Assembly (NCBI GenBank): GCA_902768125.1
Contig: CACXKA010000001.1
Span: forward strand, 1-64,000
Reading direction: 5' to 3'
From: an uncultured Bacteroidales bacterium
GTDB taxonomy: Bacteria > Bacteroidota > Bacteroidia > Bacteroidales > Bacteroidaceae
DNA: 64,000 bases
In this document: positions 1 to 8,259 of the stretch, piece after piece
Numbering within the stretch: the stretch's first letter is position 1
Layout of the letters: each line of letters begins with the position of its first letter
Program-made: the position numbers and the translations under genes
Notes under the pieces: generated by a model
What the model was told of the DNA's origin: nothing
What the model saw: only the letters and a program-made list of their open reading frames with translations
The model's database searches: none

Positions 1-66
1 CTACTATCACTCTGCAAACAAGCTTGCAAGATAATAGATGTCATGTTGCACTACTGTGTGTTCATT

Positions 67-203
67 CACACAGATAGCATCCTTTTTATTATTCGTGTCT
101 ATTTGAGTCATTCGTGGTCGATACTTTTCAAATACAATACATTTTTGTGGTTTCTGTGATTTCTGCAATTTCTGCGAGAACTCATTTTAAGTTAGCGAGA
201 AGG
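67..203. repeat. 137-bp direct repeat, copy 1
   Basis: This stretch recurs at 932-1068 in the same orientation, with only about three substitutions and no gaps (constant offset of 865 bp). It contains phrases such as ATTCGTGTC and TTCGTGGTCG that also appear near the GxxExxY gene further on. The rest of 1-312 holds no gene I can support. A hairpin-rich stretch at about 277-335 resembles part of the structured element at 17440-17520. Confidence 0.85.
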
Positions 204-312
204 ATGCTCTTTTATCTAGGGCATGTCTCCTGACCAACCGTGGCCGAGGTCCCAATGGTGCTGACTTCGTCTTCCTCTGTCGCGACTCGGTAGTGCTCAC
301 GCGAGCATGGCA

Positions 313-753
313 CTACGCTCGCTGCTCCATCGGTTCGTAGACAAATTCAAAGTATGGGAGGGAAAATTCCTGTTCGAGTAGTTCGGTGAGTTCGTCTTGA
401 ATGGGTTCCGCCCACTTGCCTACGAGTACGATGAACTTATCGATGTTCCATGCTACACGACCTCGAGGTACTTGGGTGTAGTCACCTGTGAACTTTGTCT
501 CAATATGTTTCGCTTGCGCTTTGAAATACTCTTTTGCCCATACTTGTCGGTGCAAGTGAGGGTAATTGATAAAGGGTTTACCCTTCTCTGCCGCCTCTTC
601 CACCATCTTTGGCGTTATCTCTTTCTTGCGCACTCCAAACAACGTCTTTTCTTCTGGATCATACCAGAATATCCCCACGCATGGCATTTGTTCATCAAAC
701 GCCTTCATGTCTTCCATCTGCGCTTTATGTTCTTTATCCGATAGTTGGGTCAT
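313..753 (-). CDS. Conserved hypothetical protein, 146 aa
   Basis: I do not recognise this family. The protein is soluble, charged and has no signal peptide or membrane segment. Aromatic and charged clusters (FWYDPEEKTLFGV, HRQVWAKEYF) suggest a folded globular domain. Start is the ATG at 753; I see no competing start. The last codons (EPMEQRA) lie in a hairpin-rich repeat that resembles 17440-17520, so the natural C-terminus may have been replaced. The gene stands alone between two 137-bp direct repeats, which suggests a cassette that could be gained or lost. Real as a coding sequence with fair confidence; function unknown. Confidence 0.6.
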   Translation of the reverse strand: MTQLSDKEHKAQMEDMKAFDEQMPCVGIFWYDPEEKTLFGVRKKEITPKMVEEAAEKGKPFINYPHLHRQVWAKEYFKAQAKHIETKFTGDYTQVPRGRVAWNIDKFIVLVGKWAEPIQDELTELLEQEFSLPYFEFVYEPMEQRA

Positions 754-931
754 AATTAAAAAGAATTGGGGTCATGGGTACAAGCCCCAAGCGGATCACA
801 GAAGAATAAATGTCACACAGATCTCACAGATATCACAGATTTTTTTGAACACGAATTAATCGAATTTGACGAATCTTGGACAATGGATGCAGCACAATGC
901 TATAGCTTTGTGCAATAGTGTAACATAACTA

Positions 932-1068
932 CACACAGATAGCATCCTTTTTATTATTCGTGTCAATTTGAGTCATTCGTGGTCGTTTCTTTTCAAATAC
1001 AATACATTTTTGTGGTTTCTGTGATTTCTGCAATTTCTGCGAGAACTCATTTTAAGTTAGCGAGAAGG
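932..1068. repeat. 137-bp direct repeat, copy 2
   Basis: Second copy of the repeat at 67-203. Its right end supplies the last five codons and the stop codon of rfbC (1052-1068). The gap 754-931 between the orphan gene and this repeat holds only degenerate fragments of the form ACGAATTAATCGAATTTGACG and no gene. Confidence 0.85.
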
Positions 1069-1753
1069 GGGAATCGAAGTCCTGGAGGAGGGGGTGCTTT
1101 GTGTCCTTTTCGCTGAGGAGGGCTTGGTCGGTGGGGATGCGCCAATCAATGCCTAATGATTCGTCGAGGATGTTGATGCCACCATCGGCTTCGGGGTGAT
1201 AGAATTCATCACATTTGTATTGGAACACGGCGGTGTCGGATAGAACGGCAAAGCCGTGGGCGAAGCCTTTGGGGATGAAAAATTGGAGACCAATTTTTCC
1301 GGTTAGCGTGGAGCGGTTATCGGTTATAGAACCGGTTAGCGGGTTGCCTTCGGTGAGCGGTGAGGGGTTAGCGGTTAGCGATTCTTGAGCGAATTGCTGG
1401 GCTATGCGTTCACCTTCGGGGTCGCGGCCACAGAGGAGGCATTCGATGTGCTGACCGTAGGTGGGGGAGCCTTTGCGAATATCCACTACCACGTCGAGGA
1501 CGGCACCTTTGACACAACGGACAAGTTTGCTCTGGGTATATGGGGGGCGCTGGAAATGGAGACCTCGCATGACACCGTAGGTGGACATGGATTCGTTGTC
1601 CTGGACGAAGTGGATGGTGTGACCCAGAATGGGGGCAACCTTCTCATCGAACTCCCGTTGAGAGAAGCTCTCGAAGAAGTAGCCGCGGGTGTCACCAAAA
1701 ACTTTGGGTTCTATAATGAGAACACCATCTATGCTTGTTTTAATTACGTTCAT
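1052..1753 (-). CDS. rfbC: dTDP-4-dehydrorhamnose 3,5-epimerase with an in-frame repeat insertion
   Basis: RfbC epimerises dTDP-4-keto-6-deoxyglucose at C3 and C5 in dTDP-rhamnose synthesis for surface polysaccharides. The cupin core is clear: FGDTRGYFFESF near residue 19, RGLHFQ with the catalytic-type His near 66, GSPTYG near 95, FIPKGFAHGFAVLSD near 159, then the C-terminal CDEFYHPEADGGI. At 233 aa it is longer than the usual 180-190. Residues 125-153, just before FIPKGFAHGF, are encoded by copies of a GGTTAGCG-type tandem repeat that otherwise occurs between genes. The preceding residues 103-124 are also atypical. The last codons lie in a 137-bp direct repeat. The reading frame is intact, so activity is possible but not certain. 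It stands alone, away from rfbA, B and D. Confidence 0.9.
   Translation of the reverse strand: MNVIKTSIDGVLIIEPKVFGDTRGYFFESFSQREFDEKVAPILGHTIHFVQDNESMSTYGVMRGLHFQRPPYTQSKLVRCVKGAVLDVVVDIRKGSPTYGQHIECLLCGRDPEGERIAQQFAQESLTANPSPLTEGNPLTGSITDNRSTLTGKIGLQFFIPKGFAHGFAVLSDTAVFQYKCDEFYHPEADGGINILDESLGIDWRIPTDQALLSEKDTKHPLLQDFDSPFSLT
1310..1385. repeat. GGTTAGCG-type tandem repeat inside rfbC
   Basis: Short degenerate units built on GGTTAGCGG fill this stretch. The same unit occurs between genes at 1765-1795 and near 19178-19197. Here it is translated as part of RfbC (about residues 124-149). Its length keeps the rfbC frame open. Confidence 0.8.
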
Positions 1754-1760
1754 TGTTTTT

Positions 1761-1795
1761 AATTGGTTAGCGGTTAGGGGTTAGCGGTTAACGGA
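1761..1795. repeat. GGTTAGCGGTTAGGGG tandem repeat upstream of rfbC
   Basis: Two to four copies of a GGTTAGSGG unit directly before the rfbC start. The rest of 1754-2041 shows no gene; it carries fragments of the TTAGTGTGATTTGTGGTCG phrase seen around the other repeats here. Confidence 0.7.
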
Positions 1796-2041
1796 GAAGC
1801 TTCGGCGTAGCTTTCTTCCTTGAAGACTACCATATTACTTTCTTTTGACCACTAATTGCTCGAATTGCTCGAATGTTTCTTACTGATGACAGACCTGAGA
1901 TCTGCTTTAATCGTGATTAAAGATTTTGTTTGTCAGATGGATATTGAAAACTCGTTTTCATAAGCACATCAGTCAAAGGAAACTCTTCATCAGTAAGAAT
2001 CCACATATTTTTTTCGTGTTGATTAGTGTGATTTGTGGTCG

Positions 2042-2413
2042 TTATAAAACTATCCTTTCTTTTTCTAACTCATCAGGACAACCGAAATTAAGCAAAAGTC
2101 CCAACTTATAGTTTGTCGCTCGAAGGTAATTATAAACTTGAGACCGGTGGGCATCATCTAATGCATTTACCGCCTTTAGTTCCACTATTATCTTCCCATA
2201 ACATACAAAGTCTGCTTTGTAAGTTTGTTTCAACTCTACTCCATCGTACGTTATCGTTAGCTCTTTCTCGCGCTCATAAGGTATTCCCTGTCGCTGTAAT
2301 TCTATTTCAAGTGTCTCCTGATAAACCGCTTCAAGGAAGCCATGACCTAGGGTGTTGTAAACCTTAAAGGCCGCACCTACAATCTTGTAACTCTCTTCCT
2401 TGTAGAATATCAC
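2042..2413 (-). CDS. GxxExxY family protein, 123 aa
   Basis: Member of the small GxxExxY family, named for GFLEAVYQE here (residues about 25-33). The family has no settled function. The later segment ADFVCYGKIIVELKA has the Asp...Glu-x-Lys spacing of PD-(D/E)XK nuclease-like folds. The predicted start is GTG at 2413, because a stop lies in frame just upstream and no ATG is available. It is one of four GxxExxY loci in this window, more distant in sequence from the 5346 and 17645 copies. It sits between rfbC and a fimbrial operon on the same strand, flanked by short phrases (TTTGTGGTCG, CCACGAACC) that recur around other repeats. Confidence 0.85.
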   Translation of the reverse strand: MIFYKEESYKIVGAAFKVYNTLGHGFLEAVYQETLEIELQRQGIPYEREKELTITYDGVELKQTYKADFVCYGKIIVELKAVNALDDAHRSQVYNYLRATNYKLGLLLNFGCPDELEKERIVL

Positions 2414-2542
2414 AGCTTTATATTATTAACCACGAACCTATCGAATCTTACGAATCTTTGCCGTGTACCACTTGTCTAAGCCTATTTAATTCGCCAGATT
2501 CGTGATATTCGTGGTCGTTTATAAACTCTATTGTGGTTTCTT

Positions 2543-3421
2543 TTAAAATGTGAGGTGCTTTTCGCCGGCCCAGGCGGTGTTGATGGTGACGGTAGTGGAG
2601 GTGGAGGAGGAGGTGGAGCCGTTGAAGAGGGCACCGGTGAGCCAGGTGATGTGGTTTTGTTCCATGGTGACGTCGGTGGTGTGGTCGTAGAGTTCGTTAC
2701 CATTGGCGTCGAGGGCGGTTATGGTGAGGTGGATGGTGCCCTCTGTATCGTGGAGGAACGTGTAGAGGTCGAATTCTTGTTGGTTCTCTGTCACATCGAA
2801 GGTCTGTAGTTGCTTGCTGTTGACACAACCGAGACCGGTTTGGGCATTGAAGGCACCAGAACCACCGGTATAGTAGAAGCGCATCTTCGTTATATTGGTC
2901 GGGAAGTCATCGGTGATGACGATGCGGCACATGGACACGATGCGGTTGAGTGATACGTTCAGATCAACAGTTTCTTCACCGATGGTGACGTATTCACAGT
3001 ACAGGAAGGTGTCTGTGAAACCCTGGGCATTGGTGAATTGGATCTTCTTGGGGTCGGTCATCGTGGGGTTGCCATTGCTGCTGTGTCCCACAATCACCAG
3101 TTGGTAAGTTCCCTGTTCCAATTGGAAGGAGCAGTTACCAAAGTTGGCATTGTCTGAAGTCTGATTGACTTGTTTCAGTCGTTCACCGTCGGTCGTATAG
3201 ATGACGTAGTTCAGTCGCGCACATGCCTCCGATGGGGCTTCCAACGCACGGGTGAGACTGGCAAAGGGTGTCTTCTCTATCTCAAAAATACTGATTCGGA
3301 GGTTACCCTTCTGAGTGTCTGTTCCAAGATCTTCTGGAAGTGCCACCTTCTCACAGGAGGTCATCGCTCCCAATATCATCAGCACGCACATGGCAAAGAA
3401 AGAAACCTTAAATTTCATCAT
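2543..3421 (-). CDS. FimB/Mfa2-type fimbrial lipoprotein (second of pair)
   Basis: Predicted outer-membrane lipoprotein of the FimB/Mfa2 fimbrial anchor type. The signal segment FFAMCVLMILGAMTSC ends in a lipobox with Cys. The mature part has two beta-rich halves typical of fimbrillin-like proteins: LNYVIYTTDGERLKQ, then LEQGTYQLVIVGHS, LNRIVSMCRIVI and ITWLTGALF. I chose ATG 3421 over a TTG at 3439, because the signal peptide begins there and the upstream gene stops at 3440. Roughly 290 aa, normal for the family. It shares ancestry with the gene just upstream (similar DxxLNRIVS and LTGALF motifs). Likely cell-surface or fimbrial anchoring; the exact partner is unknown. Confidence 0.8.
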   Translation of the reverse strand: MMKFKVSFFAMCVLMILGAMTSCEKVALPEDLGTDTQKGNLRISIFEIEKTPFASLTRALEAPSEACARLNYVIYTTDGERLKQVNQTSDNANFGNCSFQLEQGTYQLVIVGHSSNGNPTMTDPKKIQFTNAQGFTDTFLYCEYVTIGEETVDLNVSLNRIVSMCRIVITDDFPTNITKMRFYYTGGSGAFNAQTGLGCVNSKQLQTFDVTENQQEFDLYTFLHDTEGTIHLTITALDANGNELYDHTTDVTMEQNHITWLTGALFNGSTSSSTSTTVTINTAWAGEKHLTF

Positions 3422-3439
3422 CGCTTTATTTTCTTTCAA

Positions 3440-4330
3440 TTAAAAGTTCAGGTTCGTAAGTGTAAGCCAGTCGCTATTGATTTTAATCGAAGCGGAGGCT
3501 GCTCTGGAATAGAGTGCACCTGTCAATGTCGTCTGACGATTCCGTTTGAACGGCACATCCGTCACGGTCTTGCTGAACAGCACATTCTCGTCGGCATCCA
3601 GTGTTTCAATCGTCACGTCCATTGTCTGCTCATCGGTGGCAAGGAAGATATATCCGCCCGAATAAGTTGTATTACCTGCATTCCCCGTGAAACCCATCAG
3701 GTTGACAAAACCCGTGTTGCTGGTTGCCAGACCTGTCGTTGGGTCGAAGCTCTTGCCACCCTTAGAATAGGTGAGGCGCATGTGTGTCACCCCTGCTGGA
3801 CGGTTATCTGTGGATTGAACGGCTAACGCAGAAACGATGCGGTCGAGGGTGACATCCAGATTCAGCGCATCCGTGCTATTGACAACCACAGCCTGCGACG
3901 CTGCAAAAGTATCCATCACACGGTTGTCACCATAAGTGGCTGATGTCTTACTGGAGAGTGTCACAGCGTGATCACCGCCATTGGCAATCACCACCATCGT
4001 GTAACTGTTCTGAGGTAGATAACAGGAGAAAACGCCAAAAGTGGTGTAAGTGGTGTTATCTTCACGCAGTTGGGTATGTTTGTACACCTCGGTGCCATCA
4101 CTCTTGTAATATGCCAACGTCAATGCCTTGACGCCATTATATTGACTGGCAGGTGTTGTTGCTCTTGTTCTGGGGAACTTCTCCTGAGAGATGGAGAATC
4201 CGTTCACTCGTACCAAGACTGGTACTAATACTTCCTCACTGGTTTGTGTTTGTACGTCTTGAACTTCATTGCTGCAGCTGGCTGTCATCAGACACAGGGC
4301 TGCCATCATCAAATAACCAAAAAATTTCAT
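3440..4330 (-). CDS. FimB/Mfa2-type fimbrial lipoprotein (first of pair)
   Basis: Lipoprotein with signal peptide and lipobox (LCLMTASC, Cys near residue 19) followed by an acidic, Thr-rich linker and beta-rich domains. Recognisable pieces are NGVKALTLAYYKSDGTEV, NSYTMVVIANGG, LDRIVSALAVQ, THMRLTYS and TTLTGALYS. These match the pattern of FimB/Mfa2 fimbrial subunits, which cap or anchor fimbriae in Bacteroidales. It begins 4 bp after the upxY stop and its own stop nearly abuts the next lipoprotein gene, so the three genes form one transcript. No major fimbrillin gene is visible beside them, so the pair may work with a fimbrium encoded elsewhere. Confidence 0.8.
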   Translation of the reverse strand: MKFFGYLMMAALCLMTASCSNEVQDVQTQTSEEVLVPVLVRVNGFSISQEKFPRTRATTPASQYNGVKALTLAYYKSDGTEVYKHTQLREDNTTYTTFGVFSCYLPQNSYTMVVIANGGDHAVTLSSKTSATYGDNRVMDTFAASQAVVVNSTDALNLDVTLDRIVSALAVQSTDNRPAGVTHMRLTYSKGGKSFDPTTGLATSNTGFVNLMGFTGNAGNTTYSGGYIFLATDEQTMDVTIETLDADENVLFSKTVTDVPFKRNRQTTLTGALYSRAASASIKINSDWLTLTNLNF

Positions 4331-4334
4331 TCTA

Positions 4335-4943
4335 TCACACTATTTTTTCTAAATCATCAAGTCGTATATTCACCATGGCAGAACCTAAATCATTGAGCGT
4401 GACAACGAGGTAGGATGCGTTACCCATACGAATGACTTCTCCTTCAAGATTGGAGAGTGGTCCGCGTACCACACGGATATGATCGCCCTTACGGAGTGGT
4501 TCTGAGGTGAAGTTGACAGGAGAGTTGGCATTATAGAGCATAAACTGGAGACGTTCCATCTGTTTGTCAGGAATGACGGCGAAAGGATGTCTGCCATATT
4601 CATTCGGTTGAGCAGCTTTATTGGTGAGGAAACACTTGATGATGGGAAAATCTTTCAGGATTTGAAAACGCTGTTTCTCATTGACACGGACAAAGACCGT
4701 ACGACCAATGATGATACGTGTCACCTCACGACGATGGCGGTTTTTATAGACCTTGGTTTCCTTCTGGCAAGCCACGTAGGCTTCATATCCCTGGTCCTCC
4801 AGTTGCTGGCGACAAATTTCTTCGTAATTCGTCCGCACTACAGCCACCAACCATTTGCGTTCGGGTACGCCTCCGGCGAGCGATTGGCGCAACGAATCAC
4901 CGACCGTTTCGTGGAAAGCATTATTTTCAGGAATATCCGCCAT
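4335..4943 (-). CDS. UpxY family transcription antiterminator
   Basis: NusG-like protein of 202 aa. The N-terminal NGN domain is seen in KWLVAVVRTNYEEICRQQL (near 30) and RIIIGRTVFVRV. The C-terminal KOW part is seen in LRKGDHIRVVRGPLSNLEGEV (near 148). UpxY proteins in Bacteroides are known for preventing early termination of capsule operons, acting on the 5' leader of their own transcript. Here the gene heads two fimbrial lipoproteins rather than glycan genes, so the antiterminated transcript may be this short operon. The promoter is at 5018-5025 and a small perfect hairpin lies just before the start. No UpxZ is visible. Confidence 0.88.
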   Translation of the reverse strand: MADIPENNAFHETVGDSLRQSLAGGVPERKWLVAVVRTNYEEICRQQLEDQGYEAYVACQKETKVYKNRHRREVTRIIIGRTVFVRVNEKQRFQILKDFPIIKCFLTNKAAQPNEYGRHPFAVIPDKQMERLQFMLYNANSPVNFTSEPLRKGDHIRVVRGPLSNLEGEVIRMGNASYLVVTLNDLGSAMVNIRLDDLEKIV

Positions 4944-4956
4944 GCTACTTCACGCT

Positions 4957-4982
4957 ATATCATGCCATTTCTGTCATGATAT
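4957..4982 (-). promoter_or_regulatory. Leader hairpin before upxY
   Basis: ATATCATG at 4957-4964 pairs perfectly with CATGATAT at 4975-4982, with a 10-nt loop, ending 14 bp before the upxY start codon. In an UpxY-led operon a leader structure is a plausible target for NusG-like action; this link is inferred. Confidence 0.5.
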
Positions 4983-5017
4983 CGACTTTTCCTACGGAAA
5001 GAGTCCATATTTGGGTG

Positions 5018-5025
5018 CAAAGATA
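5018..5025 (-). promoter_or_regulatory. -7 box for the upxY-fimbrial operon
   Basis: On the minus strand this reads TATCTTTG followed by C, a match to the Bacteroidetes -7 consensus TAnnTTTG. It implies a leader of about 65-70 nt. A run of nine G lies upstream at 5117-5125. Confidence 0.65.
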
Positions 5026-5170
5026 CTAAATCCTTACGACATGGTGAAAAAATCATAAAAAAATAAATAGGATAGGCGTGCATTTTTCCGAATAAGGAGT
5101 ATTTATAGGTGATTTAGGGGGGGGGATAATGAGAAAAATATTTGAACATGAATGATGGGGAATTCGGAAA

Positions 5171-6000
5171 TTAACAAAAACCACTAAAACCCTTTTTCCA
5201 GATTGGGATTATGTCCCTGATGTTGTGTCTGCATACTTTTCCTTGTGAGCCAGCTCACAGATAAAAGCCTTCAGCCACGCCATCAGCCTCTCCGAGTCAA
5301 CAACCTTGAAAAAGAAAAACAGAGAAAACAACAAGAATTTGATTTCTAAAAGGCTGTGATTGTTTTAGTTTTCACATCATAATAGTACTTTTCACATTGG
5401 TCTTTCATGGGCGCAAAGTTATACAACACACCAATAGGGGTGTTGGTCAATCTCATATAATTCCACAATTGTTGACGTTGCTCCGCCCCCAAAGAAGCAA
5501 TGGCCTTGCATTCCACCACAACATTCCCCTTGCAGAGGAAATCCATATAGTGTTTATGCGACAGGGGATGTCCATGATAAGAAACTTGGAAATAGTACTC
5601 CTTTTCAAAAGGGATTTGCTTTTCCTCCAACGACACTTTCAGCGCTTCCTGATACATATATTCATTCAGCCAGGGTCCCAATTCTCTATGAACCTCTTGA
5701 CAACAACCTACGATGTCGTAAACATACGACTTCAGTTGTGTCAAGATTTCCGCATTTAAGTTTGACTTATCAACCACTTCCATCTTTAACTTTTTTGATA
5801 AAACGGAATCAACACATCGAGTATTGTACTTCTCAATATTTTTTCTTGGTTTTACTTGGATGTGCTGCAAGCCGTAGGCCATTCTAAGTTGTCGGAACAA
5901 GGACTGTCAAGCTTGCTTGGGCAGTCCTTGGAACGAGAGCTTAGAATGAGTGCTCGTAGAGCATGCAGCACATCCAAGGGTTTTATCGGTTTTTGTTTAT
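5171..6000. mobile_element. GxxExxY cassette with structured ends, copy 1 (complete)
   Basis: The ends are imperfect inverted repeats of about 23 bp: the left end read outward is AGGGTTTTAGTGGTTTTTG, the right end is AGGGTTTTATCGGTTTTTG. Inside the left end is region A (5194-5322), an imperfect hairpin. Inside the right end is region B (about 5858-5976), a branched palindrome with outer stem GATGTGCTGCA/TGCAGCACATC. The GxxExxY gene lies between A and B. Copies 2 (7885-8226) and 3 (17355-18012) share A and B. No transposase is present, so any movement would need help in trans. Confidence 0.65.
5346..5783 (-). CDS. GxxExxY family protein in a repeat cassette, 145 aa
   Basis: GxxExxY-type protein. 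The family signature region is CCQEVHRELGPWLNEYMYQEAL, and the nuclease-like pattern is YMDFLCKGNVVVECKA, followed by QLWNYMRLTNTPIGVLYNFAP. I chose the ATG at 5783 because similarity to the copy at 17645 begins there (MEVVDKSNL against MKIVDKPNL); upstream codons run into region B. Function is unknown; the PD-(D/E)XK-like motif hints at nucleic acid binding or cutting. The gene belongs to a cassette with structured flanks that is present elsewhere without the gene (7885-8226) and with a truncated gene (17645-17827). Confidence 0.85.
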   Translation of the reverse strand: MEVVDKSNLNAEILTQLKSYVYDIVGCCQEVHRELGPWLNEYMYQEALKVSLEEKQIPFEKEYYFQVSYHGHPLSHKHYMDFLCKGNVVVECKAIASLGAEQRQQLWNYMRLTNTPIGVLYNFAPMKDQCEKYYYDVKTKTITAF

Positions 6001-6033
6001 TTAATTGTTATCGATATTTTCGGGATGCCCCAT

Positions 6034-7818
6034 TTACTTCATGAGGATTTTTTTGCCATTGTGGATGTAGAGGTGGTTTTTGTGGGGATGGCGGACCAGT
6101 TTACCATCGAGGGTATAGTATTTGCCGTCGTGCTGGCGGGTGGAGGGCACTGATACAGGGGAATTGATGCCCACTGGGACGCGGTCGGTGGTGCCGAGGG
6201 GATGTAGGGTCATGCAGTCGATGTTGGGCATGGCGGCAGAGGCGGACTTGTTATACAGGCGGATCTGGTTCTCACCGGGGACGAGAGTCACCGTGAGGGT
6301 CTTGGTGCCAACAGCGCTAAAGTTGCCGGAGTTGCAGGTGAAGGTCTTGACGTCCTTTCCATTCACGCTGAGGGTGAAATCGCGGTTTTCACCCGACATA
6401 TAGGAGAGTGTCAACTGATAGTCACCCCCCTTGTCGCTATAGACATTTCGCCACTGAAGGTCGTTTTTGGGATCGTTGCCAAGCCATCCAACATATTCTT
6501 TCCCCGAGCAGACATCGCTGCTTTCATATACAGCGGAGTGGACAGCCTGGTTGTTGGCGATTTCTTGATACTTGCCCAAATAGGCCGTTTCCGCCTCGTA
6601 GAGATTCCGTTCCAGACGGGTCTCTGCTTCGAGACGATAGATACGAGTGCCATGAGCAGGGACGGTCACAGCGAGCTGATCGGTCATTTCACCGAGGTCT
6701 TGCTGTTCATAGAGGTCACGTACCTTGACGGCACCATCGAGGTCGAGGTCGGTAAACTGAATGCTCATGTCCACTTTCTTGTCGGATGGGTTGTAGAGAG
6801 CAACTGCACGCGTCTTTCCGTAAAGCTGCTCCAAGTCTTTCACCAGCACGTATGTGTCCCCCACATGCTGCACCACATATGCCTGAATACAAAGGTCGTC
6901 TTGATTGAGCGCAATAAGGTCTTTGTTTTGGAGCAGCAACTTAGCTGCTGGCTTGACATTGCGTAGGTCACAACCAATGAGAAGCGGGCTGGACATGATG
7001 CACCACATGCCAAAATGGGTGCGATCTTCTTCTGTGTTGAGTCCCTTGCCCACCTCGAGCATATCCATGTCGTTGTAGTGACCATCATAACAATAAGCAG
7101 AGAGGTAGAGATTCTCCTTGAGGATGCTTTTCACAGAACCCCATGAAGCGTTGATGTCGCCTGTAGTGCGCCATGAAGCAGCCACATCGTGTACCCAATT
7201 GCCCGGGTAGTCCCATCGACACACGTTCATGCGCACATCGGTACGTCCTGTGTTTGCAATCGCCTTGGCAATGGCGGTGTAGCGTTCCTGCTCGTCAAGA
7301 TAGAGGTTTTCGCTGTTATGATAACCCACGCCACCGCAGAAATCCACCTTGATGAAATCGAAGTTCAATTCCTTGAAAAAGAGGTCAGCATCTTGCTGAT
7401 CATGTCCGTAGAATCCCACACCCTCTGCAATCTTGTCACCGCCATGATAGTTTCCGCAGGTATTCTTACCACCATCGGAATAAATGCCCGCCTTCATCTT
7501 GAGGGTGTGGATATAATCAACAACAGGTTTCAAACCATTCGGGAAGCGTGTGGGATGGATGAGCAGTTTTCCCGTTTCTGGATCACGCCCTCCAAAATAA
7601 CCATCGTCAATATTGATATGGTTATAGCCAACCTTATAAAATCCCTGTGTACGCATGGCCGTGGCTTGACCTTTGATGATTTCTTCGCTGATGTTGAGTG
7701 CGAAAGTGTTCCATGAACTCCAGCCCATGGTGGGTTTGTCGGGAACCGTCTGTGCAAAGCCCATCTGTCCTACAAAGGAGAGGGCTAAGGCAATGAGTGT
7801 TTTACTTGTTTTGTTCAT
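6034..7818 (-). CDS. Secreted GH27 alpha-galactosidase with CBM and C-terminal tail
   Basis: Glycoside hydrolase family 27, expected to release terminal alpha-galactose (some family members act on beta-L-arabinopyranose). Signal peptide near residues 5-22 ending FAQ. The catalytic barrel starts at PTMGWSSWNTFA and shows NIDDGYF, the nucleophile region FIKVDFCGG, the acid/base region WRTTGDI and MSSPLLIGCDLR. A carbohydrate-binding, CBM35-like domain follows (YEAETAYLGK to LYNKSASAAMPNIDCMTLHPLG). It ends with a YYTLDGKLV...LYIHNGKK tail shared with other secreted proteins here. Start at 7818 preferred over 7836 because it directly precedes the signal peptide. Likely partner of the beta-galactosidase upstream, separated from it by element copy 2. 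Confidence 0.93.
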   Translation of the reverse strand: MNKTSKTLIALALSFVGQMGFAQTVPDKPTMGWSSWNTFALNISEEIIKGQATAMRTQGFYKVGYNHINIDDGYFGGRDPETGKLLIHPTRFPNGLKPVVDYIHTLKMKAGIYSDGGKNTCGNYHGGDKIAEGVGFYGHDQQDADLFFKELNFDFIKVDFCGGVGYHNSENLYLDEQERYTAIAKAIANTGRTDVRMNVCRWDYPGNWVHDVAASWRTTGDINASWGSVKSILKENLYLSAYCYDGHYNDMDMLEVGKGLNTEEDRTHFGMWCIMSSPLLIGCDLRNVKPAAKLLLQNKDLIALNQDDLCIQAYVVQHVGDTYVLVKDLEQLYGKTRAVALYNPSDKKVDMSIQFTDLDLDGAVKVRDLYEQQDLGEMTDQLAVTVPAHGTRIYRLEAETRLERNLYEAETAYLGKYQEIANNQAVHSAVYESSDVCSGKEYVGWLGNDPKNDLQWRNVYSDKGGDYQLTLSYMSGENRDFTLSVNGKDVKTFTCNSGNFSAVGTKTLTVTLVPGENQIRLYNKSASAAMPNIDCMTLHPLGTTDRVPVGINSPVSVPSTRQHDGKYYTLDGKLVRHPHKNHLYIHNGKKILMK

Positions 7819-7884
7819 TGTGATATAAAAGTTCAAGAGTTTAAGTCTATTCTCATTTTATGATTCGCCTGTTAATTCATGTGT

Positions 7885-8226
7885 CAAAAAAAACCTTGAA
7901 AACCCCGTTTTTCAGGTTGAGACTACGTCTTTGATGATGTGTCTGCATGCTTTTGCTTGAATGCGAGCATCCAGACAAAAGCCTCCACCACACCATCAGC
8001 CCTTGCGGACAGCAACCTGAAAACCGGAAAAACCAAGAAAAATATTCCAAAATACTGCACTTGTTTTAGTTTTCACTGTTTTTCGTTCTGTGCTGTAAGC
8101 CGTAGGCTATTCTAAGGTATTGGACAAGGGCTGTCGGGTTTACTTGAACAGAACTTGAACGATGGCTTAGAATGAATGCTCATAAAGCATACAGCACAGA
8201 GCGGGGTTTTATCGGTTTTTGTCTAA
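7885..8226. mobile_element. Structured cassette, copy 2 (no gene inside)
   Basis: Region A (about 7910-8030, bounded by TCAGGTTG and CAACCTGA) is followed directly by region B (about 8097-8202, outer stem TCTGTGCTGTA/TACAGCACAGA). Only about 45 bp lie where copy 1 carries the GxxExxY gene, including TTGTTTTAGTTTTCAC, which matches the 3' edge of that gene region. This looks like a cassette that lost the gene. It lies between two galactosidase genes on the same strand. Confidence 0.65.
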
Positions 8227-8259
8227 ATCTCAACACAGAGTTTTGCGAGTGATTTCATT

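Noticed and set aside
5117..5125. Phase variation through the run of nine G before the upxY operon
   Set aside because: It lies about 90 bp upstream of the -7 box and outside any coding frame; without variation data there is no support.
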